NCBI GenBank assembly: GCA_015501595.1
Contig: JADNRX010000216.1
Location: 28,912 to 92,911, forward strand
Length of the DNA: 64,000 bases
Direction of reading: 5' to 3'
Source of the DNA: Hymenopellis radicata
Lineage: Eukaryota; Basidiomycota; Agaricomycetes; Agaricales; Physalacriaceae
Program-made: the position numbers and the translations under genes
Shown: in pieces, positions 45,622 to 54,739 of the stretch
Layout: each line of letters starts with the position of its first letter
Position numbering within the stretch: position 1 is the first letter of the stretch
The notes under the pieces: model-generated
Databases searched by the model: none
What the model was told of the DNA's origin: nothing
The model's input: the letters and a program-made list of their open reading frames with translations, nothing else

Positions 45622-45982
45622 GCAAGCACAGTGCGATAGGATAGCGATGACCAAAAAGTGTGATAGTCTGTGTCTCCTGTCCATAACGCTCTGTTGCGAT
45701 CCATGGAGTAGCATGCACCTATAAGTCGAATACACAGCGCTAACTGTTGAACGTTGAACTCATTCACGAGGTGACGGCGCACTGTTTGCGACATTCGCAA
45801 GTGGTGAAGTGGCGGATGGGCACAGGAAGCGCACTGGAATGCGTACAAGGATAGCGTACCGCTGCATGACGATGGAAGTTATGTGAATGTAAATGAGGTT
45901 CCGCATGGAGGTGCACGTCATTCCTAAACGCATATATGCGCTGTTAGGGTGTTTCGTCGTCCGACCGTTATATCGATGAACC
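45622..45982. other. intergenic stretch, no gene recognised
   Basis: No supported feature between the two MITE types. Confidence 0.35.
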
Positions 45983-45984
45983 TA

Positions 45985-46217
45985 CTGTAGACTTTAATTC
46001 AATTCGTCGGTCACGGGTCACAGAGGATCCGAAATCGACGAAAAGTCACAAGAGTCACAGCAAAATTTGCGAAAAAGTCCGTGGCGGGGCCCCCGCCGAC
46101 CTCCCGCCGCAGCTCCGCCGCGGCGGCAATTACCATATATGGTAAGTCGACGAAACGAAAATTTCGTCGGACCGGTCACAGGTCACATGGTCCGACGAAT
46201 TGATTGAAAGTGTACAG
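45985..46217. mobile_element. TA-inserted MITE (233 bp) sharing terminal repeats with the 4.5-kb transposon
   Basis: Ends CTGTAGACTTTAATTCAATT and, inverted, CTGTACACTTTCAATCAATT, both continuing CGTCGG; flanked by TA. The ends match those of 47031-51576, including GTCACAGGTCACA words. It is therefore a deletion-type passenger that the fused transposase could move. Confidence 0.85.
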
Positions 46218-46429
46218 TATGCAGAAAGTTGCTGTATTAAGAATGACCAATAACAGAGTATAATGCTACTCACGCTTTGTGGTTCTGGACAAACTAGAGT
46301 AAATGTTCTGCCCTTATGGCATGATGCCCATGTTGTATGAGGATGCTGTCATAACCTGGTCGGCGGCGTCTTGTACTAGGATCTTGGAGAATGAAATGAA
46401 TGATCCAGTCCTGCGCTCGCGGTCTAAAC

Positions 46430-47028
46430 AAAGGCGGACAAGGTCAAGAGAAATTAGAGTAAAACAGCCATAGACGTACCGCTCTTTGATTCTGTTCCAG
46501 AGGTGGCGACAGAACGCGGCGAGTCATCGGTACCGTATATCGCTTGTATTGATAGGTTTCAGCCAAATGAACCAGTCCATATATACCATACAGCTTTCTG
46601 TATTCTTCTACTGTACCGTTTCGACTGTAGGTTCGCGGCCTGTGACGCGTTATGCTACGAACTTATATGGAACAAGTTCGTAGCCAGGCACAAGGGTCCA
46701 AATTACTATATTTGGACGTCCCGCCGTTGGCGGGACCGAAATTTTTGCCGTTTTGGGCGATTTGACCCTGGATTTGAGGTCCGTGATGCGTTATGGTTTA
46801 GGCTAAGTTCGGTTCTCAGGCCCGCGTGACGCGTTATGCGAACTTGCGGTCGAAACAGTACAGTAGTCTGCATGAGGTTGATTGTGCCGAGATGAGCGAG
46901 CTGCGATTTCAGAGTGGCGTGAGCCAGACGGAGTGCATATACGCGGAACAGGACTGGGCACCTCACTGGAAATGCCGCCAGACTACATAGTGGTGAGTGG
47001 AAACGATGAAACAATGTGATAAGCCGAC
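46430..47028. repeat. diverged copy of the segment at 34430-34880 (F-box-like remnant), carrying a MITE
   Basis: Shares stretches with 34430-34880 on both sides of the MITE at 46611-46863. No intact gene. Minus-strand reading recalls the same F-box-like remnant. Confidence 0.45.
46611..46863. mobile_element. second TA-inserted MITE family (253 bp)
   Basis: Ends CTGTACCGTTTCGACTGTAG and, inverted, CTGTACTGTTTCGACCGCAA, flanked by TA. Only the outer CTGTA is shared with the neighbouring element family. Non-coding. Confidence 0.8.
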
Positions 47029-47030
47029 TA

Positions 47031-50000
47031 CTGTAGACTTTAGATCAATTCGTCAGTCACAGGTCACAGGCCACCTGGATCTGACGAATTGTCACACTTG
47101 TCACACGAGTTCCCGGTTCTGACGAAACCATCAGGACACACCCGTTTTTGCTCGTTTTTGCTTCCTGTACTCTATTTTCGCTCAAAGAACACGAACATGA
47201 CGCTACTCAAGACAATGCACTGTATTTACGCCCTAATTACTTCCGGAATCATCATCTAAATCATGCCTCCAGAAATTACCACCATATCGGGTTGTTGCTT
47301 TCCGTTCGCGTCCTCCTCGACGAATCGGCGCGTCAATCGCAGCTTCTGTGTGTTTGGCAGGTGTGTAGTCATCATCATCGTCCAGACGTTCTGCTAATGC
47401 CGTTGATTGCAAGCTACCATCCTCGGCTAGACCGGCATCGACAAGCTGCGTGTCCTTGACAAGAAAGGCTTTCATGGTAGCCATCGAAACATCGCTGTCA
47501 TCCTCCAGCATCTCATCATCATCATCTACCGCATCCTCTGGGAGGTCCTTAACATTCTTGGCCGGTACTATCACCTTTCCCGAGACCAGCTGCTGCCAAA
47601 ACTTTGGGTCGGTATCCTTCATATTTCGCAACGCCTCCCGTGCTGAAAAAGATACCAGAGTCGCATATGAAAGGTCCCATTCGTTGGATTTGCACCCAGA
47701 AAATGCCTGCGAATGGTGAGTCCAGTATCAATTTATTAATTGTTTGCCCATCGCTGACCTTCTTAACCAGCTCGACGTCACTCAATGCCACATGAGCACA
47801 CCAGAGCCATTGAACACTACGATCCCGAAGAGCCCCAAGGTTATCATCAAGTCGGACGATGTCCTGCTCCTCGCGAATCTGTTCTAAGAAGGCCTCGACA
47901 ATATCCTGATGGTAAGATCGTTTCAATGACAGCTTTAATGGACGCTGAATTCCAACATCGCAGGGTTGATCGACACCAGTACATCCACCGGGAACATAAT
48001 CGAGGATGATGGTCGGATGGGTTACACGCATGTATATCCGGAACTCTTCCGAACGATGAACGGACCATACGTCAATCGTCCAGAGTGATCGCTGTTCGGG
48101 AGGTAGGCCCAGGCGAATCTTTGTCGCCTCAAAATAAGGTGCAAGGATTTTCTCCACAAACTCTCGCATCATCGCTTGATTCGACCAATAGGTTTTTGAC
48201 CCCGACGCACAGAAGATAAAGCCCGCCTCTGTCGCTTCGAAATGGAAGGGGGCTGTTTTGCTGGGGCACGACAGGCCCGTTTTCCCCATGTATATGGCTT
48301 GAAACGGCAGGAGGGTACCATCAGACGCGACGGTTACCATTAAGGTGAATGCCCGCTTTTCGTCTGCACCAATAAGACTGACTTGTTTAGATCCAGTCTC
48401 TGCCCAGGTCATCTTATCGCCGGGAGCATAGACGATCTGAGTCTGATCTGAGTTTGCGAAGAGTGCTGCAGGTATGTCATGTTCCTTGATGCTGTATGCC
48501 TTCCGAAAGAATGATTGCGTGCACTTAGCCTCCCAGTCGACTGAAAGTTTATGTGCTGCACGTGTTGCTTTTTGACGCGACCACCCCAACGAGTCCTTGA
48601 GCCAACCCCGAACAAAGGAATCGGAAACCTTGAACTTCGATCCATCGCGGAATATTTTCTCGAAGATCTCGGGCTGCGACTCCAACACAGTTGCTACGAT
48701 TAGACCACGCGCTGTGACCACAGTAACTGGTGCCGATGCATCGCGCAGTTTCTGCAGACGCGACTTGATGACGTTGACCAGTTCGGGGTATGCAGTCTAG
48801 TCATCCTGTGAGTAATGCATCTTCTATAAACAACGAAAGCACTGACAAAGACACCTTTTCTTCCTCCTTTGTCATGCCCCGTAGTAACTTCGCATCGACG
48901 AAGCGTAGACTCCTTCCACTTCGGTCGATCCCCGGTAAAATCAATCCATTCGCGAACGGATGTGGGGCGGATGGCTTTGAAGGTGTACGCATCTCGTTTA
49001 ACCAGAGCCTTCGCAATGTCGACGGGTTTCATCTGCCAGCCCGCATCAAGTCCAGCAAGACGGATATGTATCCATGTCAGCGGATTCAACCAGTTATGAT
49101 ACGTTGCTGGACGTGGTACTCTTGTTTTCGGTCGTCCAATCGTCTTCGTTATCTTCTTCAAGTTTGCCTCTACCTTCTTCGTTGCTTTCTTAGCTGCAAT
49201 CGTACGTGCCGGCCTAGTGTGCTGAGCCACGGTTGTATATGCAAGCTCAGGTGGTGTTGGCGATCCACGTAACTCGACGGCCGTTGGCTGTTACAAACGC
49301 GTAAGTCGATTGATTGCTTCTGTTAGTTAAACAGTAAATGACTAACCTCTTTCTTCCTAGTTCCGTTCTGATTCAGATCACCCGACGCGATACTTGCCCT
49401 CTTCTGGTTCGCACGCGATAACCGCTTTCTTTCGGTCGCTCTTTCTCGTTTTCTTTGGAGATCAGTCTCGGCCTGACGCTCAGCGCGTTGACGTGTGATC
49501 TCTTTCTTCGCCATGTCGCGCTCTCCTTCCCGATCCATATCAGCTCGATGACCATCCACAGTCGTCAATGTGAAAAACTGCAACACGCTACTACGGTGAA
49601 TGCTTCCTCCAAGGGCTTTACGAGTAGTGGAAATCACAGTCTTCTTGGTACGTTTTTTCTGTTCTGGGCTCTTTGATAGACTCTGGCGCTGATTAAGCTT
49701 TCGCTTAACAGATGCTGGTGCACTCGTATCGACAGCTATAACCGCTGTCTCTGAAGGTGGAGTAGTGCTCGGTACATGAGGCGATAACGGGGCAGAGCTT
49801 GCTATACGAGGAAATGATGGTGCCGGGCTCAATGCATTCGACATGGATGAATACGAGGCAGGGCTCGGTGGATACGACAAGTGTGGAGAGGATGGGCTAG
49901 GACTCGAGGGATTTGACATGTGAGGAGACGACGGAGCTGGACTTGCTGGATTTGACATGCCTGGAGATGAGGTCGGAGGGGGAAATCCATATGGTAGCGA

Positions 50001-51576
50001 TGAGCTCTCATCCATAGTGTCGGTGAGTGTTCCCTGCTCATCACCGTACGCTAGTAATGCTGAGGAGGAATGTTCAACAGATGGATCATTCTCGAATAAC
50101 TAATACCAAAGGAGTTAGTTAATCGCGCACACTCAAGGTACGTCTAACGTACATGTTCATTATGGCGCTCAATGATCCGAAGGAAGACCTTCATTCTCGC
50201 ATCATTGACGTGGCGCACGGTTGATACGGGAATCAGCGAAACCATGTGGAGAAGAAAGGCACACAGTGCGTTCCATGCCAGTAGACCACATGAGAAACCG
50301 TCAATCTGGCGTGAAATGGGAAGGGGTTCGAAGGAAAAGCGAACACCCGAATGGAAGTGAGTCCACCAGTCAATGCTCTGTCGGAGACTGGTACTCATTT
50401 TTCCTCCCAGTGAATCACCAAAATATACCACTTCGTGTTCGAAGTTAAACACAAGCGCGACCCAGTGATTACCTCCGGTATGTGCGATAGTTCCGAGACG
50501 TGTTCGTCGGCCCTCTGCCAGGTCATTCCCTCTTCCTCTAACCTAGTTATGGGAGCTCGACAGCGTGTACGTGTCGCTGCGATGTGCATAGGCATCATGA
50601 AGCTTCTGCGTGAAGGTCGTATCCTCGATTGTGATGGATGTGTGATGCCCGCTAATCAGAAGATCATGGCGAAGAAGCGAAAGCATATGGTCTTCATGCT
50701 CGCTAGAGAGCCACTTGGTCGAGAGGTAAGTCGCGAGACATGTGCATGGGAATTGAACACTAAAGCCTTCGATAGCGCCTGCCCATGGAAGAGTATGGAG
50801 AACATCTAAGACTCGGTCAACAAGTATGCTTGTCTCCTTTGTCTGCTTCTCCACTCGCTTATAATTCATCTTCTGGAGATGCTGCATCGCATCCGCCCAC
50901 TCCCTTTTCGCCTGCCGGACTACAGAAAGACGGAGCCAGTAGGTTATTGCCCATGGCGCGTATCGAGGTGGATCCTCGTGCCGGCCCGGTCGAGGTACCA
51001 ACACAGATCGCGCACTGCAGCCTGGGCAGAGAAATAGTTCCCGCAGACGTGCGACATCTTCGACAGATGGTGTTGCATGATAGAGGAGCTGATCGATCCC
51101 TGCAGATGGTAGTTGTTCAGAGAGCGCTGGGTGAACGAGGGTAGGAATGTTCGAATTTTGTTGTCCCGGGATATGGAATGTGGACAAAGATGCTACTGGT
51201 GTCGTCTCAGATGGCAACAGTGTGCCCTCGATATCAGGCGGGATTTCGAGATGGTCCATGATGATGGAAGGTAATCGATTGTCAACGGGTAAACATCGTG
51301 TGTTGTACATGTTATATCTACATCGTGATCTATACGGACAGGGCCTGAGCCCATTTCGGATTACGTGCTCATGAGTGAATGAAAAATTAAGCATACACGG
51401 GATCTGATAGGAGTCCCTGTAAGTCAGGTCGTTCAGAGCTGCACAAAGTGGCGCCTCGGCATGCATCTGATGAAAAATTTCGCTCGGTCACACATCCGGC
51501 TCAGATTGACGAAATAAATTTTTCGTTAACGCGGTCACAGGTCACAAGACCTGACGAATTGATTTAAAGGCCACAG
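47031..51576 (-). mobile_element. complete TA-inserted DNA transposon (4.5 kb) encoding a Ulp1-transposase fusion
   Basis: Inverted ends CTGTAGACTTTAGATCAATT and CTGTGGCCTTTAAATCAATT, both continuing CGTCAG, with TA on each side (47029-47030 and 51577-51578). Inner repeats GTCACAGGTCACA and its inverse follow within 30 bases of each end. TA target choice and the DDE transposase place it near Tc1/mariner-pogo elements. It carries one long multi-exon gene on the minus strand, intact by reading, so this looks like an autonomous or very recently active copy. Confidence 0.88.
47233..51259 (-). CDS. Ulp1-type (C48) cysteine protease fused to DDE transposase, ~1255 residues
   Basis: Six exons: 51259-50571, 50531-50153, 50099-49347, 49287-48853, 48796-47759 and 47706-47233. 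Introns are 39-59 bases, all phases agree and no stop intervenes. Residues ~170-340 form a Ulp1 domain: TKWLSSEHEDHMLSLLRHDL, then His in GGNHWVALVF (~252), Asp in YFGDSLGG (~269), and Gln/Cys in RQIDGFSCG (~305/311), the full catalytic set of SUMO/ubiquitin-like proteases. A Ser/Pro-rich linker and a basic coil (QRKRERATERKRL) follow. From ~640 comes a helix-turn-helix-like part (WQMKPVDIAKALVKR) and a DDE_1-like catalytic core: NSDQTQ (~869), WTIDVW (~994) and GVDQPCDVGIQRPLK (~1028), about 33 residues between the last two acids. The acidic/basic tail ends at 47233. The first intron is only 39 bases and is the weakest link. ATG 51259 is the best start; an upstream in-frame extension is possible. 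Confidence 0.72.
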
Positions 51577-51670
51577 TACGTACAAAGGTACTCAGGTACA
51601 AATAATAGCAAACTACTAGTTGCCCTCGCCGACAGTGCTGTAAATAAAAGTAACAGAATAAATACGAAAA

Positions 51671-52375
51671 TCAAACATCACAGACATGAGCAAGAAACCT
51701 TGGCAGGACAACAGGCTTCTGTCGACGTCCCACCTGAAGATCCGTCACCGGCCGAAGCCTCCGCTTGTAATCTCCCCATATCCTGCCCGCTAAACGTATC
51801 GCCTCCGAATGCCAAACATTTGCGATACGATGAACAACCTGATCCCGTGCGCGCGTCGGTGTAATTGCATTGATGTGAGGCAACTTGGGTAAAACCCCGA
51901 AATAAAAGCGCGAGCGATGAAGCGGCCATTGCTGGCTATCCCGGAACAGTGCGCGACCAAGCGAGCAGTAGTGGGCAATAATCAAGAGTGGTGCTCCAGC
52001 ATTGTTTAAAATGGTCCGGGTGTGAGTGACAAGTGAGGCAGTGGCATCGTGCCTCATGTGATGAAAGGTTGGGCATTCAACGAAGACATGGTGGATGGTG
52101 TCCAGAACGCCACAACCAAACGGGCACAACGGTGCTTCATTCCCAAACCGCAAAAAGCGAGTGTAGGCAGTATCGAGCTGGGAAGAACGCGCATAGAGTT
52201 GAACCATGGTGGAGTATGCTGATGATGCGCGGAGATACGGGTGCGCCGGGGGAGGGTGTTCGTCGTAAAGTGGCAAAAGCAACGTCGTCGCGGGTCGGAA
52301 ATCTGGAGCAGAAAAAACATGAGAGGTCAGCGCGGCTTCGAGATATTTTGATATACTGGATTCTATGTACTTCAT
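51671..52375 (-). pseudogene. 5'-truncated LINE fragment (C-terminus of a non-LTR reverse transcriptase)
   Basis: A 234-residue open frame contains FLRFGNEAPLCPFGCGVLDT followed by IHHVFVECPTFHH. This is the C-x3-C...H-x4-C zinc knuckle found at the end of many non-LTR retrotransposon polyproteins. The rest (GRALFRDSQQWPLHRSRFYF and on) has the feel of the same C-terminal region. No reverse transcriptase catalytic part exists upstream: beyond 52375 the sequence changes to short CTACGTA/GTAGACC-type repeats (52388-52512), as expected for 5' truncation on insertion. It abuts the 4.5-kb transposon, whose right end is 95 bases away. Confidence 0.6.
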
Positions 52376-52387
52376 CAGGGAAAACTG

Positions 52388-52512
52388 TAAATTCTACATA
52401 CGTCTACGTAGGTCTACATAGCCCAGGTAGCCCAGGTACAGAGGTACCCCTATACGTAGCCCTTAGGTAGCCATCACTCAGGTGTACGTAGATCTCCTGT
52501 AGACCTATGTTA
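52388..52512. repeat. short CTACGTAGG/GTAGACC-type repeats
   Basis: A run of related words (CTACGTAGGTCTACA, CCCAGGTAGCCCAGGTA, GTGTACGTAGATC, TGTAGACCTA), partly palindromic. Origin unclear. Confidence 0.45.
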
Positions 52513-53367
52513 CCGTTGGGCGGGAGTGTGGAAAACTTGGGGAAAGCCGGTCACGGTCACGTGCAATGTCTGACCTGCTTTGCCTCGACATTCATCTTCG
52601 AGTGGCAAACTTTGAGTATGACCTTCAACAATTTCGCCTTTGACTCGGAGAAACTCTTCCTGCTCAGTATGCGCTACATGGCGCCACTTGACAGTTTCTG
52701 GTTCGAGGCAATGGACCAACATCGTCGTATTGAATCGTTCGGTTCAACTTCGGCTGTCGGAGAGGCTGACCTAGGAAACGATGACGAGCTGAACGACGTG
52801 GCACCTGAATTTCTGCTCCCTACGCACATTTACGGCTGTAAACTATATCTCGACCGTTGCTGCGGACGACCCTGCGACGTAAACATCGATCTCTCGGACA
52901 ATCCATAGCTCAACTCAGCTTCACCGACAACCACGCCATCTTACTGGGCTGACTTCTTGAGCCCAATGCGGATAGCCTGCGCCCATTCATTATGCGTCTT
53001 TACCGCAAAAGAACGTACAGTACACCTATATCACAGAGCAGTTCGCCTCTCGACCTCTTCCGAATCTCATTAATTGGAATGTGTCCATGGTCTTCGACCT
53101 GCCTGCCAAACGATTCCTCGCAGCATTACGTTCTCTATCTCATATTTCTCTCTCTCTATGGCTCCCGAGAATATTATCCTGGCTATGATCTGCCACTCCG
53201 AGAACACCAACTCTGCATCTCTTCTTGCCACAGCGAGAATAAACATCTACGGTAACGTTTCTGATCTTGACCTCGCACTTCTTGTGAATTTGCTGGCACA
53301 AGGACGTGCGTTGTTGGCTGGCAACGTCCCTTTAGAGGTAGAGGATCATGGTTCCGTGTCATTATAG
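52507..53367. other. possible remnant of an F-box-like gene; no intact gene
   Basis: 52540-52600 resembles 34820-34860; on the minus strand both read LHV(S/T)VTGF. On the plus strand a 133-residue frame (52507-52908) and a 97-residue frame (53074-53367) are open but match nothing I know. Treat as uncertain. Confidence 0.3.
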
Positions 53368-53577
53368 CAGTGGCCTATTAGCATGCTGATACTTTCTTAA
53401 ACTTTACCACAACAGATACAACGCGTTATGAACTTGCTACATAAAATTACTTCGACGAGCGTACAAATTCATCATCATCATCAACTAGCTCTACGGCCAA
53501 GATAGAGAATATACAGGTAAAAATACAATTAAGCAACTCGTGTATGCATGCCTAGTGCTGTAGAAGCCTCCGTGCCA

Positions 53578-53937
53578 TCACCGATAACTATAGCCGTCAA
53601 CCGTTCTCACACAGAACTGCTCGCGTCCACTCGGAGCCAGCCCATACCGACTCAGGTCAAGCTGCTTGCACCTCAAATGCACGTCTCGTGGGCCGCCACA
53701 CCCAAACCTCGGGTCGCATGGTGAATCGGGCACAGGCCCCAAGCGCAGGAGAATGCTTCTGTTCTGGTCTTCAATTTCGGGGTGAAGATTCACAGATCTT
53801 AGCGGAAGCGGCGCGGGCTGCAGAAAAACATGATGAGTTCAAGGAACGCGGAAATGCGGGAAGCCATCACGCACTGCGACAGGAATAGCCGTAACAGCGA
53901 TGGGCAAAATGGCGACGACGAGAACGCTGAGTTTCAT
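53578..53937 (-). CDS. small secreted protein, 100 residues, four cysteines
   Basis: Exon 1 (53937-53875) encodes the signal peptide MKLSVLVVAILPIAVTAIPVA. A 57-base intron (53818-53874, GTGCGT...CTGCAG) is removed in phase 0. Exon 2 (53817-53578) begins PAPLPLRSVNLHPEIEDQ and contains CDPRFGCGGPRDVHLRC and FCVRTVDGY, ending SYR. Four cysteines in about 80 mature residues, no membrane span and no GPI signal: the profile of a fungal small secreted protein, in agarics often linked to host or substrate interaction. I know no family for it. It is easy to miss because each exon is short. The region 53368-53577 holds no gene. Confidence 0.6.
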
Positions 53938-54500
53938 GGAAATCGAGAATCAAGGGTGGTGTCGGGGAACACGAGTGTAATGAAACCCCTCTCGCGAGTG
54001 ATGGGTCCGAGAATAGAAGAATACAAAGACCTCGGTCGTTGTGTTTGGGACAATACGCCCAGCCGGTGACGGTGAGAGGGGGGAAAGAGGTGCAGATGAT
54101 CGTTTGAAACGATGAGAGGAGGCGGTACAAACTTATGACCAAGCACCGGGTATACCAGCACGAGTTATCGTAAGGCTGACAGCAAGAAGGTTGCGAAGTC
54201 AAGTGATGCAGTACTTTGTCCAACTGTCAAAGAAGGTCGCTTACCACACAGCTTATATTGGGGGTGTATAAGACGAAGAACGGGAGCAGTATGAGCCATA
54301 CAGCTGAGGAGTTTGCTGCTTGTTCTAAGACGTAAAAACGCAAGTGTACATGGATTCCTCGGGGACATGTTGTGGGTACAACTCGGTCCTGGGCGCAGAA
54401 TAGATCAACTAAAGGCATATATTCTGGTATGTACAAGCGAAAGCTGTGAGTCTAAGGTTAGAACTATTCATCTGTAAGCGACGGAAGACTTACCAGAAAT

Positions 54501-54629
54501 TTACGGCCTGGGTCCGTCCTTAGTCAAATGCTTCGCATTGACGGCAACAAAGTGGTATCCAATAACGGTGACCATTGCCATTAAGCCCAAGGAGTTTGCG
54601 AGTGTTAACAGAGTCGCATGAGAGATCAT
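54501..54629 (-). CDS. OST4: OST4, oligosaccharyltransferase 4-kDa subunit (42 residues)
   Basis: One exon from ATG 54629 to TAA at 54501. It begins MISHATLLTLANSLGLMAMV and contains GYHFVAVNAKHL. This matches the OST4 pattern: MI-x-L...AN-LG on the lumenal side, one membrane helix, then YH-x-VAVN. Family members are 36-45 residues long. OST4 is a single-span ER membrane protein that stabilises the oligosaccharyltransferase complex (Ost3/6 and Stt3) for N-glycosylation. Just upstream, a TTTTCAG acceptor and a GTAAGT donor suggest a 5'-leader intron (about 54644-54690). A GTAAGT after the stop suggests a 3'-UTR intron too, as is common for tiny fungal genes. 53938-54500 holds no other gene that I can support. 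Confidence 0.82.
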   Translation of the reverse strand: MISHATLLTLANSLGLMAMVTVIGYHFVAVNAKHLTKDGPRP

Positions 54630-54739
54630 GTTTGATCAGTTTCTGAAAAGAAATTACTGGTGAGTCCCACAGAAATAGCAGCAACTTACTGAGGATTGGG
54701 TTAGTCGTGGTCGAGAAGAAACACGCGCACGACGACACG

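Noticed and set aside
49323..50015. Ser/Pro-rich frame as a separate gene
   Set aside because: Phase-0 splice sites on both sides join it to the protease upstream and the transposase downstream, so I treat it as the linker of the fusion.
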